Positions 44,873 through 57,316 of a stretch of DNA of 64,000 nt are shown here, piece after piece. The notes below the pieces were generated by a model. The model did no database searches. It worked only from the letters and a program-made list of their open reading frames with translations, and had not been told where the DNA came from. This stretch comes from Dermacentor variabilis (lineage: Eukaryota; Arthropoda; Arachnida; Ixodida; Ixodidae), in assembly GCF_050947875.1 (NCBI RefSeq), contig NC_134572.1:117149709-117213708 (forward strand), in the 5' to 3' direction. How positions within the stretch are numbered: the stretch's first letter is position 1; each line of letters begins with the position of its first letter. Position numbers and translations under genes: made by a program.

Positions 44873-46530
44873 AATAAAGGCTTTTGTCGACGGTTTATTT
44901 TGTCTCGTGATTCACGTTTTCGTTTTCGCAAACAAGTAAGCGTGCTTGACGGTTTTCGGTTGAGCCGTATACTGGCGATTGGCGCGTACCTGTTTCGTTG
45001 TCCTACCAGAAAATCTTGGCGAGCTTTCTCTGCATAAGCCACACTTATTCAACGTTTAGACCCAAGAAAGTTAGCTTCTCGAACGTGTCACAGATTAGAC
45101 TTCTGAAATTGTGCGCACTGTAGTGCTCCTTTCGTTAGGCACCAAGTAAATTTTTTCCGTTACTATTTTTGTGGCCTCATAACTTAGTAATGAAGAACAC
45201 AGCGTGTGGATATATTTGCATTTGTTCGAGCGTCCACTAGCCTTCAGGGTTCAGCATTCGTTCCACTATTAAAGGTCTTAATATATATAAACAATGTTTC
45301 AACAAAAGAATGGCGCTTGCGATCATGTCATCTACTGGAAAATAACGAAAATTAGCGATTGCAGTGCCGTATGGTATCATTCACGTAAATTCAGCGCTCG
45401 CTGTACGGCGTGTAACACTCAAATAAACGTGCAAAAGGACCGTCGCCATTTTCCCTTACAAATAAGAAATATCTACACAACTGTTAAATAATTCATTTGT
45501 CCTTGAACATGCATACTTATGGCCTTGTTCGCATCATCCATGTCTTTATATTAGCACCATGATCCATTGAGTCACCATGGCGGGTGTGTTCAATTAATTG
45601 TAGCTGAGACATTTTAAGTGTTACAATTTTAAACAGCAATTACACCGTTTCCTCGTAATGCTTGTAATCTATTGGAATCAATCTGAAAGTATGGCTACAC
45701 ATTTTGCTATCCGCTTATACATACTGATTGGCAACCGCCGAAATATTCAGCTCAACACTAGCTGAAGCTGGTGGCTTGAAGCAGAATCCACTATCCCCTA
45801 GTAATTTTGTAGAGATATGTATACTAGAAACCCTTCGCAACATGAAAACCTGATACCTGGGCTTGGCAACAGCAAAATCATCGCATAAGGTCACAGAAGA
45901 ATCTGGCTGTTAGAATACTCAAAACTGTCAATGCTGAAATCAAATAGTACCCTTAATTCAACTATGCTAGCGCACACGTTAATCCAGTTAGTAAAACAAC
46001 ATCCTTAGCGAAATAATATTTTGGGGAGACTCTTCCCGTGTGACCATGACCAGCTACTTTGCGTTCACCTCGTCATCTGGGTTGTGCAAGAGTTCTTACA
46101 CTCACGAGTGGAAAGGCATGAAGCGGATGAGTTCAGCGCCGGCTACTGCCTACAGAAAGTCTCCCTGGTTTTCAGTGGGCATCGCAAGACGCCACAATCT
46201 TGATTTGTTTGACTACCGAAAAAAGCGGGGCCACTTAACGTGAATTGTGAACTTCTAAGCTTCCTCTGCGATAGTAGCAACGCTCCTATGATTTCGCACT
46301 TAAGGACTGCTTATAAGGTTTGCAAGCTCAATGAACTATCAGTACTGTGATACATATTTACGCCATAATATTACTCTCTACTGACACGCTTGTACTGATA
46401 GACATCGCTATGTGTTCACGTTGTTAGCAAATGAATACGCTCAGCGCTACTACTGACAAGGGACTGAAATCTTTGCTGGAGAGCTGGCCACCGGATGAAT
46501 GTCCATATTAGCCACATTTCTTGTGCCCCA
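44873..46530. other. No gene recognised
   Basis: AT-rich unique-looking DNA; frames at 45294-45491 and 46021-46243 have no family motif. Confidence 0.45.
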
Positions 46531-47358
46531 TAGAGTTTCCTACAAAATGTTACCAGAGGAAACTCTGGCGCTAGCGTCTATGGGAGAAGAAAGCATTTCT
46601 GTTCAGTCAGCATGGGACTTTGCAAGCTCATCATATTTAATAAAATAGTGTGTTATAACTGCCACAATTTACAGTGACATATCCATGTGCGCACAGGCTT
46701 ATTGCGTTCTGCGTCTAGAAAATGTAAGGTTGCTTCAAAATTTAGGCCCATAAACACAGATAAAGCATAGCGAATAAAAAGAGACACATTCACTTTAGCA
46801 TACACTAAAGAGCATGAAGGCGAAAGCCTGGGCGCTCACGAAGCATTGATTAAATTACTTGACATTCTCATTCGAGTGCGTTGTTACTTCCTTATTATTT
46901 TCCCCCAGCAAAGATCGTGGGTTCGAGTGTCTTAATTAACTTTGCCTTAATGAACAGCGAAATTCGTGGGTTCGACTCCCACCAATGAAAGTGTGTTCGA
47001 CCATCAATGGTGGCAACATCAGTTTTGGTGCCGTTGAATTTTGGTCCCACCAAAGATCGAGGGTTGGACTCCCACCAAAGGTCGCGGGTTCGAGTCCCAC
47101 CATTGGTCGTAAGTGGCACCGTCGATTGTGGTGCCATTGAATTTTGGTGCCACAAGGCCGGGCGGTTAATTTTTCGATAACGCGGGACAGAGGATTTTTC
47201 AACCCATGAGGCACTTAAGGCTTTCACCTTAAAACCAATAAAACGTCTCAAGCCACAGGTGCGGATTAGACAGATCCATGTGCTAGGCATCATTCCCATG
47301 GTAGCTGAACGATTGCAGCACTAGAGTTCTCTCTAGTAAATTTTAGTAGGAAACTCTA
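46531..47358. mobile_element. Non-autonomous element with 42-bp terminal inverted repeats and B-box repeats
   Basis: 46531-46572 and 47317-47358 are inverted copies, 34 of 42 positions matching (ends tagagtttccta...). Likeness continues inward with gaps (gttcag..catggga). The outermost bases are TA on both sides, compatible with a TA target duplication. Each end is also a small hairpin (agagtttcct / aggaaactct on the left). Inside, four copies of a B-box-like phrase (gggttcgactcccacc and variants) lie near 46919, 46969, 47062 and 47088. There is no coding frame; the 46895-47299 minus frame is a product of these repeats. Confidence 0.65.
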
Positions 47359-47605
47359 AGTTAGGGACACCTACCCTAAACATTTAGGCATCCAGTATTC
47401 CTTATAACATGAACGCCTTGTATCGTGGTAAGCTGCCAGGACACAGCAACGTGGTTCCTGAGCCAAGCATATGCATCTCCGCTCAAATGTCACGCGCACA
47501 CAACCACCGAAAATGAAGGCTTCTATATTTAAAACATTTTATTCCGAGTTACGTGGCCTGCTGCGCGTAATTTGCCAAGAGAAGGCGGAGAGCGAGGGTG
47601 GGGCG

Positions 47606-47678
47606 TTGACGTCACCACCATTGTCAGAAGCTGCAGCAGCAGCATTGACGTCACCACCATTGTCAGTAGCTGCAGCCC
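47606..47678. repeat. Duplicated 39-bp unit carrying TGACGTCA
   Basis: ttgacgtcaccaccattgtc starts at 47606 and again at 47645, each followed by ag(a/t)agctgcag. Each copy has the 8-base palindrome tgacgtca (47607-47614 and 47646-47653), the consensus CRE site. Whether it binds a factor is unknown. Confidence 0.8.
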
Positions 47679-47699
47679 TTACTAAGCTCGACGCTGTTT

Positions 47700-49574
47700 T
47701 CTTTCATAATCCCGAAACTTCGCGTACGAATTCCAGCAGAGCGCGCGCAGCGCGCGTGTGTAAAGCGCGCTCTGTTCCCGTCTGCCCCGATCTCTCTTCT
47801 TAGCCCGCGTTCTCTTGGGGGAGTCACTTGATTGATTACCTCCGGCGTGCCAACTTGGCACCACGACGTGTGTAGTACGGGAAATCGGACGTCCTACGTC
47901 CTGCTTCAGGTTCCTTCTCCGAAGGCACGTCGGTATACGGACGGCGTTCCCGTGTCTCGCCACTACGTTGCTGACTCCAAGGCGCCCAGACTCGCTCCTC
48001 CATCCTTGTCGCTCTGCGCGCATAGCCACTTCCGAGCTTACGTAACACCGAGGGTAAACGTCTGTACGTTCGTTATACGCCTGCAACATCTGCAAATAGA
48101 ACGAGCCCGAGTTCTTCACTGTCTCCCATGTCCATGTGGATACAGCGCGCGAATGGAAAAACGAAGCTATCGGAATGTAGTGCTCGGGAAAAAACATCCT
48201 GAACTGTAAGGACACGAGCTGTTTCTAAAGGAAAGAAGGGTGCTGCTTGCTGCAGGCACTCCTAGCCTTGCGAAAGGTGCCGGCAGTTTCTTCGGACGAG
48301 CGACACTTTATAGAGTCGGAAGCGCGTTCACAACACATACAAAGAAGCTAGGCTGACGTCGAGGAACGAGCTCGACCGGGTGCGCAACGTGCTGTACGAT
48401 TCATCCGTCCCACTTCGCCCTGCCAGCCCGCCAGCACGTCTCACCGTTCACACTCCGGTTATGTATCACGGCGCAAACTGAGGAGAAGCCGGAACAGTTA
48501 AGGGCACCTCAGTGAATGAACTAACGAGCAATGTTCTGCAGCACTCTTACCGCGTGTTCAGCATTTCGCCGAATCTAATGTATCTAGCTAGACGAACTCC
48601 GAATCAAAATAAACAATTGACATGGCACTCCGGCAGGTATTGGATACAGGTAGGCAGACGTTCGCGCTTTATTCAGTGAAGTGAGATAATAGGGGTGATG
48701 CAAGAAATTGTGCATTGACTGGAAAAGAGCAACCAAATTCATGTTTATAGTGTCAACTTCTGCAGGCGTCAGGATACAGAAAGAACGCATATTAGCGTAC
48801 AAGGCGACCTTATTTCATGGCAAAAAAAATAATATATCTATGCCCTCGCTAAGTAAGTGGTCGGCATTGCGCTGCGAGCCCTCACAGTATAGCTATAAGA
48901 ATTTTCGGGCAAGCGGTATGTCCTTTAAGGTGATGGTGCAGTCACTGCAAAGACGGCTTCCATTTTCGATGTCGTAACGGTACCATAGCAGTGATTCGAA
49001 GGGGATCCCAACGGGTGATGGGATCGAAAAGCACTTTAATGGAAGCGAGCGCAAGGACTCGTCTACATTGGATTAGGAGGGAGCGCTAACCAGGCGTCGC
49101 GCCGTCAGCGTAGAATAAATACGTGATGTGGCAGCCTGAGAACTTCAGAGATGGGCGAGGGTTTGACACAAGAGACCCTCCTCTGCATACGCCGCAGCCT
49201 TTCAGACCTTGCTGTATGATTGAAGAGACGCGTATATGCTTGTTTACGGTCTTGTTGTGCGAACATATGGCCTTGCACACCGAAAATATAATACCCGGGT
49301 AAAATATTACCGCATGGCGCTGTCGTCGGTATTCTGCTATACACTTGACACGCAACCACGCTAGCACAGTACTCTTTTCACCGTGTCGCAGCATATGCCA
49401 AAAAACAGCGTTCCAGCTCAATCGGTGCCAATCCTTCAGTCGTGTCATTCGCCGCTATAGCAGGTGACTTCCTGCCTCGCTTGAGAATTTGACTTTTAAC
49501 TGTAATCGCTCTTACTTTTTTTTTCTCAGCCCAAACTCACCGATGGGTAAGAATGCGTTGTGTCAAGGACACCG
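47700..49574. other. No gene recognised; CG-richer around 47.7-48.5 kb
   Basis: Opposing frames at 47682-48215 (minus, 177 residues) and 47832-48209 (plus) overlap in CG-rich DNA. Neither shows a domain, and their mutual overlap argues for chance openness. Confidence 0.4.
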
Positions 49575-49721
<147 letters not shown>

Positions 49722-49772
49722 AAGTTAGCCTATTGACGTCTGCGTAATGCGAAGCACAACTTAATAGTCACT

Positions 49773-49773
49773 A

Positions 49774-49849
<76 letters not shown>
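49773..49849. repeat. Compound (CGT)n-(TGT)n microsatellite
   Basis: About 14 GTC-type units change to about 11 GTT-type units, a C-to-T change spread through the right half. Confidence 0.95.
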
Positions 49850-51984
49850 CACACTAACCCAAGTTAATGCCAAAAAGGTTCATTGTAGAGTGGCTCATAC
49901 ACAGCGGCAAATATGGAAGTTGACGTCGAAGAAGCTCATCGATGACCGGCACATACATAGTGACGCATACCATCAGGAACGGCCCACGTTTTTAGACTGC
50001 GCTATCATCGGGATCGGCCCATGAAAACGGGCAGCTATCCATTACAGAAGACTGGGTTGAACTCGCCTAGAATAATTCGCTTTGAATGGGTGACCTAGCA
50101 AGAGGGGATAAAGACCCGGCGTCTCTTCTGAAATACTGTGCCCATAACAAGGAGCTTCTGGCATCACTGTATGTTGTCGACATTTCTGGGTGCTCTCGAA
50201 AGTTGGAGTCCTCTTTTTACAGCGATAGCTGTTATGTGCTCACTTCCCTAGCCGTTCTGATTTCCGCCGGTGTCGATCGCTACAATTCCTTAGTGTTATG
50301 GCAGCATTTTGTGCAGAAAAAAAATCCACAGTGACCCGCGAGTATTCGAAGAGCGGACCCACAGATTGCTAGTTAAAGATACTACCATCAGCCACGCTGC
50401 TAATGCTGAGCCGAATAAAACCGTGCCTGGACCATACTGCACCTAGCCTCCTTACTGCTCGTGCAAGTGATTGGTTGACGCCACTCTCTCCAGCTTATCC
50501 ATAAGCCAGCACTGAGGCGAAAGAATACAAACGAAGCTGGTGGCAAGAAGCGAAAATCAAGGTAGGAAAGAGGGGAAGAAGGCGATAACGCCTCTCCGCT
50601 TCCCATTCGGGGAGCGCCGCATCCACAAACGAAGACGATTCGGACTGGAAGCATCCCTCGCTCAAGTTAAATTTCTCGAAAGGGGATTGCTCGTTCGCTC
50701 CAACTGATACCGCATGAAACAGCGCCAAGACTTACTGCACACAATATTACGCCAGGTATTGTGTTGCTGCTATATATAGCGCCACAAGCAGCTTATTCGT
50801 AAGTTTCGGTGTTAAAGAAAATAGAGAAGTTTAGTCATTCACCCATTCAGACATACAAATTGTTTTTACACTGCGGTTATGTAGAAAAGGGTAGTAAAAA
50901 GGCAACTAAATTCTTGAAAATGCCAAAACCGGTTCTTACCATCAAATTGCACAACGCTCAACACAATGAGCTATTTAATTTTTCAGCACTGTAGTAATGA
51001 AAGAAGCAGACATAAGTTTGCACCTACGAACACACCATTAGACAACATTTCACAAATTGCTCGTAGAACTAAAACTGCAGAACTTTGATCGCAGCAATAG
51101 GGACATAAGCACATCAAAAGGTCAACAAATTTGAAATCAGTCCATGAGAATAAGTATGATAATGCATGTTGCGCTGCAGCCCCCCTTTTATTTCTATACG
51201 ATTTTGATAGAGGTCGGATATTTGCTATTCCGAAAGTGTGACCTATACTACTTAGGAGTATATCGGGATGTTTTTTTTTTTTTTCATTTTGTCTTTTTAA
51301 AGAAGTCTTTACTGGCTGGCCATGTTAAAGTGACCCCATGCGCATACCCTTCCGTGAGTTAATGCAGGACGCTATGTTGCTACTGTGATGCTCGCAGCTT
51401 CGAAACAGAGGTACTCAGAGATTATGTAGCCCGTGACACGTTCATCGCGCCATACGCGATTTCCAGGATCTAAGCCTAACAAATGCCTATCGTGTGAATA
51501 AAATTTTAAAATGTACAACTTCTTTCCTTCTTTCTTTCTTTTATGCACTGGCTTTTCCTTTTTCTTTTTTAATCTCGCCACACAACGTTGTCACTAGCAG
51601 TACCTTTAATAGTGCACTCTTTTTCTAGGCGGCTTCTTATTTGACTGGCAGATCATGGTGCAGTGAAACATACTTTATCCTTGCTACTCGAGCGTGCATT
51701 ACCTTCGATATTATACGCTAATTGGTCTGATGCGAGCCCTTAATGCTAATCAAACAAGCACTGTCAGCATACTTCGGAAACGATAGTAGTAAATCGTTTG
51801 GATATCTGCATATATGGCACTATGAGTGGTTTCTCTGCCGAGGTTATCCTGAACAATGGTGTCGAAAGTCCAAAATGTTTGTCCAGACCGTACATACTGC
51901 CGTGCGTACTGTAGTCACAGAATATCTTGGCTTTCGGGATGCGGCGCCCCTCTGCACAATTGAAGACTGTAGATTTCACTCTCG
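49850..51984. other. No gene recognised
   Basis: Frames at 50086-50334, 50400-50654 and 51143-51362 show no domain. Poly-T runs lie near 51271. Confidence 0.45.
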
Positions 51985-52155
51985 GTCCTCGATGACCGCA
52001 TTGTAATGCCGGTACATTGAAGAAGCGGTCGTGTGTTGGAATTTTAGTATCCGGTAAAGAACCTTGGGCCGTCAAAAAATAATCAGAAGTAATTGTCAGC
52101 TCCGGCAACCCTCATAGCCCAGCAGTAGCTTTGGGACGTTAAAATAAAGTCTACC
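51985..52155 (+). mobile_element. SINE body remnant
   Basis: gaccgcattgtaatg, ggtaaagaaccttggg, gtcaaaaaataatcagaag and gctttgggacgttaaaataaag follow the order of the SINE body and tail. The tRNA head is decayed beyond recognition. Confidence 0.5.
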
Positions 52156-52159
52156 ACTT

Positions 52160-53650
52160 AGATGTAAACGCCATAGAAACGTCTTCAGTTTAGTCACAAT
52201 ATGCATGTATATGTCTCCAGCCCTCCCTCTTCTCTCCCCCCGTCACAATCGCTGTCCAGTAGCGCGCGCAATACAGGGACAGACCTCTTCTGACCTGTTT
52301 GGCTCAACTCAATCCCGATTCGTCCAAAGGTGTCATTTCAAGAGCAGGATCTTTAGTGGGCTGTCAACGGGAACGCCGCGTGAAGAAGAAAACGAGACAA
52401 CACGATTGCACCGCCCTTCAGAAAGCCATACACTTCGTGTCACTGAATAATGCAACGGCGCGCAGAGTCGCATCGCAAGAGTAAGCTGGGCTATTTTACA
52501 GCTTTCCTGAACCGCGAAAGCAGGTGGAGGTAAAACTCTGGCTCTTGTCGAACCACCGGGCCGTATTTCAGTAACTGTTCCCCGATTCAACACGCCAAAA
52601 GTTCAGTTGCGACGCCGTGCGCATGGCGATCTTACCATTTCGTTTTGTGAATTCAGAAGCGAACGCGTAAAAGTGCATCGCGATCACCGTGGGTATAGGC
52701 ATGCTCCTGGTTGCACCGTTTCCTCGCAATCGGGTGGCGAAGCTTCGCAAGGCTAAACGCGGAACTGCTTTTTTTTTTTTTTTTTCTCGTGACCCGCGGG
52801 CGCCACTTTCCGCATCCACCGGCACTGTTTTCTTTTTTTTTTCTTTAGGTTCGCCGCTTGTGTGAATCTGCCCCGACTGCGGTCGTGGAAAAAAAAAAGG
52901 GGGGGTGGGGGTGGGGGGTTCTTTCCGATGCGCGCCTACCTGTGCTGCCGGTTTGCGGATCACCACGGCACGCTCCGATAACGTTGCTTTGCTGGGCCTA
53001 CAGACGGGGATGGAGAGGTAGTCACAAATAAATAACAAAGAAAGCAACGTTGCACGAGTCGCTTACGCACGACTTCTCCGGAAGAGCTCCGTGGGTAACG
53101 AAGCCCGAAACAATAGGCCTTCGGTTACGGTTCGCCTGCCCGTGCAAGCAGCAGCGTGCCCGCTGCTAGCCGTGTGCCACTGGAACCCCCCTTCCTTCCC
53201 TCTCGCCATTTTTTTTTTTTTGCGACGTCGTCATTGTTACCATTGCTGTTAGTGCACAGCAATCGGAGGCCGCGAGTCTCCGGTCGCTGGCGCCCTCTAG
53301 TGGAGGGTTGTTCGCGAGGCCGACGTCATGGTAATTTCGCTAACAGGTGGAATGCGTTTAGGCTGAGTAGCGCGAGCTTTTTCGCGCGAGCGCGTTGGGC
53401 TGCTCGCACTACCGCAACAGTCTCTGCTGAACTTCCGGGCGCGTTAACTTTGTCAAGTGCGCAACGATAGAAGTCATCGCGAGCGTCTTCTACCGATTTC
53501 ATCAGTCGTGGCGCGGACCGAATGAACGTCACTAGCGAAGGTTAATCGTATACGTATCCGGTTCACGTGAAGTTTATTCTATTTCGTCGAACTCTTCTGC
53601 AGAAATAACTTACGAGATCAGGACAACATTCATTTGGGCTAGATGGTGCA
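52160..53650. other. No gene recognised; poly-T/A and C/G runs
   Basis: Long homopolymers occur near 52769, 52834, 52887-52916 and 53210. The frame 52568-53047 (minus) is shaped by these runs and shows no domain. Confidence 0.45.
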
Positions 53651-53653
53651 TAC

Positions 53654-53782
53654 TTGAATTACGAAGGAACAGCGCCAACGAAGACGATCACAAGTGGGGA
53701 GAACGACACAGGATGGCGCTTGTCCTGTGTCGTTCTCCCCACTTGTGATCGTCTTCGTTGGCGCTGTTCCTTCGTAATTCAA
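53654..53782. repeat. Perfect foldback: 60-bp arms, 9-base loop
   Basis: 53654-53713 and 53723-53782 are exact inverted copies (60 of 60), separated by tggcgcttg. Arms start ttgaattacgaagg and end gaacgacacagga next to the loop. Perfect arms mean either very recent origin or continuing correction between arms. A sequencing or assembly artefact should be kept in mind. Confidence 0.95.
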
Positions 53783-54290
53783 CTTACGAGACTTTTCTTC
53801 GCCGTTATCCCTTGATCATCACGATAGGAAAAGTCGCAGTGCCGGCCGAAATGTGAAGCAATGATAGCGATAGCGAAGCGTTAGACAATTACATGAAGTA
53901 AGGTTATCGTAGTTTTATCGGTCGTATAAATTTCAGTAAAGCATTCGCTTACTATAGCAAAGCAAGCGCGGTGTAAAGCGTGCACATGCATATCTGGACA
54001 GAACTCGATGACCACGAGCACTTGTTGCCACAACACTGGCGTGATGCTCAGCTAGAGGAAAGGGGAGTGCCCGCGCTTGTCCTAAAGCCAACGCTTCGTA
54101 TACTGTCGTTCGCTTCCTCATTTCAAATGTGCCGAGCCTCCAAGACATAAGTTCCGCGACCTCAACTCTAGGCATGTGATAAGACGGCGCGCATCAAGGC
54201 ACCATCCTTCCTAGCTCACCCTTTCACTCTTGCCCTCGCCCCCCCCCCCCCCTCACGCACAGCATACGGCACGCGGGCGGCGCATTTTTA

Positions 54291-54301
54291 TCACGCTTGG
54301 A
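54291..54301. repeat. Target duplication left of the SINE at 54302
   Basis: tcacgcttgga is repeated at 54541-54551, beyond the tRNA head. Confidence 0.85.
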
Positions 54302-54540
54302 AAAAAAAAATAATGGGGTTTTATGTGCCAAAACCACTTTCTCATTATGAGGCACGCCGTAGTGGATGACCATGAAAACTTCGACCACCTGGGGTTTTTT
54401 TAACGTGCACATAAATGTAAGTACACGGGTGTTTTCGCATTTCGCCCCCATCGAAATGCGGCCGCCATGGCCGGGATTCGATCCCGCGACCTCGTGCTCA
54501 GCATCCTAACACCATAGCCACTGAGCAACCACGGCGGGTG
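54302..54540 (-). mobile_element. tRNA-derived SINE with 11-bp target duplication
   Basis: Read on the minus strand: head ccgccgtggttgctcagtgg with B box ggatcgaatcccgg, then body blocks matching 12987-13226, and a tail now seen as aaaaaaaaataatgggg on the plus strand. It is well preserved, with perfect duplication. Confidence 0.92.
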
Positions 54541-54551
54541 TCACGCTTGGA

Positions 54552-55690
54552 CCTTACACGGAACATCACGGCCAAGGCGAAAAAACGCCTGGAGGTTCCG
54601 TATAATTTCGATCACATCAAAGTCAGTTTGAGTCTTTTCAGTTAGTTTTACAATGACTTGATACACACGAAACAAGGACCTTTGTACATGGATAACTGAG
54701 GAAAGACGTGCCAGTAGAGTCGCTACTTTTCATTTCTGCTACGTGAGTACATTGTCCTCGAGAAATCACGCCGATTTACGTCCGACCGTAATTGCCGAAC
54801 TGAACAAATATAGAGTTCGTGTAATGCTGAGTGCCCGCACTTCTATATTCTGAGCTTTGGGTCACGAGACCGAGTACCGAATATAAGTGGCCTGCACTGC
54901 ATTTGCTCTCTTCAGAATTGCACAATGCATGAAAAGAAACATGATAGCAACGGACGTAGTTTTGTAAAGGCGTACCGACAATTTCTGCACCCAAATCGTC
55001 CGAGTTGCAATATCGAATGCCGTATGAGTCGATCGCATGTCCCTAGCGCTACCAATTAGAGGTCAACAAGGCCACCAAACGACTACTCCACCATGTCTGA
55101 CCCGCGCGCACTCACGAGACTTATGCATAAAGATTAACTCTATTGAAAGTGTCACTCTTAGCTTTCAAAGCTGCTTTCTCAGTTTTGTGCCGAAAGGTAT
55201 AACTTAGTCAACAGGGCTGCACAGAATGCGAGTTATGATGTAATTTAGCGGCATCATGGCCAGCAGTAAAACGCTGTAGCGCCACCCGTCAGAAATGCTA
55301 ATACCACCGTCAGACGGCTAATTTAGGGACACTTCGAGCGAGGGTACTTACTTCGCCGTTAGTTTCATTCGCAGCCTGTCAGACGGAGAGGTTTAGTGAC
55401 GCCTGCTGTGGCCTGCACTTGCCAGCGAGTCTGTTCGACGAACTCACTTCGCTGCGCTGAAGTATGCAGGCCTCGATAGCAGCACCTCAAGAATAAATAA
55501 ATGCTCCCAGCAGAGTCGCCACTAATTCTAAGATCACTTTTCGGGATTTAAAGTGTTACGAAAACGGTCTGCGGTCTTCAGTGAAGCCAAAAGAAGCTGG
55601 AAACGTCAATTTTCGGTGGATTCCGCTATTTCCGCAGGCACTGTGGATTTTGTATATGCTCCTAGCTTGTATTGGCTCAAAACAGATTGA
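54552..55690. other. No gene recognised
   Basis: The frame 54776-54994 (minus) has no motif. No repeat was recognised. Confidence 0.45.
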
Positions 55691-55699
55691 CGTGTTACT

Positions 55700-55852
55700 G
55701 AGATCACACAGAATAATTAGATCCCACGATCATATCTCTCAAGTCCTGGCTGTCCAGTACGCCCATGATAGGGCTAGGAGGCTTGACCTCCCGGTCCCAA
55801 CATGGGACTAGCCAGGCAGGTTGCAACACCTTGTACAGGACCAGAATAAAGT
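55700..55852 (+). mobile_element. LINE 3' end: C-terminus, short UTR with AATAAA
   Basis: The frame ends QVLAVQYAHDRARRLDLPVP then TWD and a stop at 55809. LPVPTW followed soon by a stop is a C-terminal form seen in tick LINE ORF2 proteins. A short UTR follows with agaataaag at 55844-55852 and then the TTC-rich tract, which would be the element's tail. The 5' limit is uncertain; residues encoded before about 55700 are not recognised. Confidence 0.55.
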
Positions 55853-56037
55853 TCTTCTTCTTCTTCTCCTCCTCCTCCTCCTCATCATCATCATCATCTT
55901 CTTCTTCTTCTTCTTCTTCTTCTTCTTCTTCTTCTTCTTCTTCTTCTTCTTCTTCTTCTTCTTCTTCTTCATCGTCGTCGTCGTCGTCGTCGTCGTAATC
56001 ATCATCATCATCATCATCATCCGCCTCCTCAATTCTA
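55853..56037. repeat. Compound trinucleotide microsatellite (TTC/CTC/ATC/GTC)
   Basis: Blocks of ttc, ctc, atc, a long ttc run (about 55899-55970), gtc and again atc follow one another. It starts directly at a LINE polyadenylation-like signal. Poly-Ser, poly-Glu and poly-Lys frames across it are artefacts. Confidence 0.95.
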
Positions 56038-57316
56038 TTTTTGATTGCGAAGATTCTTCTAAATAAGCATTTATCTGTTTCTCGTAATAGCACAGTAACC
56101 ATTTCTGAAACTCGAAATGCCGAGGATAACATCAACTCCTGTGGCTTCATGGATTACTATTGTCAACGATGCCGAACGACATTTCATTTTGCCGACTAGG
56201 ACAGTGCCGACGAAGTGGCCCTATGCGAGGCGAGGTGCTTTCGCTCCAAGTGTCACTAAATTTGCTCATCTGACTGTGGTATGAGAATCGTTCGTAGCGA
56301 AACCGACCCCCCCCCCCCCAAGTTGCAGCTGAACTTACTTCTCCCATAAGCTTTGACGTTTCTCGCCTTTAATTTCCGGCGGAAAAATAAAGCGTATTTA
56401 TTTTTATACTGTCTACCATAAAACGCACCAACACAAAGTGCTAAATATGCAAACGCTTTGAAGGAATTTCTCACCGGCATCGTTTAGTACATTAGCCTTC
56501 GCCCAACTTCATTACGAACATGTACTCGTGCAAGAAACCAGATATAATACACTGGGTAGTCCCCGAGTTAAGGTTAACGCTCAGTGAGAGAGAGGTGGAA
56601 CGCCGTACCTACTGCGTCAATTGGGCTATACGTCACTTGGCTATTTCGTTCGTACTGTACGACGGCTTCGAGGTTACCACCGTAGACTGCGTTTCCGGCT
56701 GTTTGATCGACATTTAATATCGACCATGCGGCTGCTTGCTACCGTCTAACTTCACCAGCGCCCGCCTCCACACAAAAAACTGTCGTAGAACTTTCCTTAA
56801 GAATTTTCGCTGCAAGAAATATTAACTGTCGTTGATACCGTGGTGGCCCACAGCGTTGTTTCTCTCTTTCTTAATTTTTTAGGGAGAGGTGACCTTACAC
56901 TTGCTGCAGAGTTATCATGTAACCACTGCACCGCATGCGGTTCCTTGAACAAACACTCACACGCGTCAAAGAATTCGGCTGCTTCGCCTAAAAGGCGAAA
57001 TCAGTGACAGCGATAGCAGCGCCTATCGTTGTGCCTGGGCTCCTTAGTCGTAGTCTCAGCTACATAACTTTAAAAAAAGAAGATATGAATGCGAGCTGTA
57101 GTTGCTGCGAGTCCATCGATGAAAAAGAAAAGAAACAGCGCGAAATTTGAAGGATTTGAGTGACCGCTTACGTGAGAATGCCACTAACATGAAGGAAAAA
57201 AGCGTTAGTAACCTGGACATCCGCTGTGCAATGTGCGGCTGCTATCCTATTTTTTCATGAGACACAAGTTCTGCGACGGTGTGGAGATCGAAAACGCCAC
57301 GCGAGATTTTTTGAAG
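56038..57316. other. No gene recognised
   Basis: A C-run lies near 56309-56319. Frames at 56256-56480 and 56520-56717 have no motif. Confidence 0.45.

Noticed and set aside
46895..47299. 134-residue minus-strand frame with TRDLWWESNPR-like repeats
   Set aside because: Produced by the repeated B-box phrases within the inverted-repeat element.
47682..48215. 177-residue minus-strand frame
   Set aside because: Overlaps an opposing plus-strand frame in CG-rich DNA; no domain, no signal peptide and no splice logic.
55704..56150. Poly-Glu/Asp minus frame and poly-Ser plus frame
   Set aside because: Products of the trinucleotide microsatellite.
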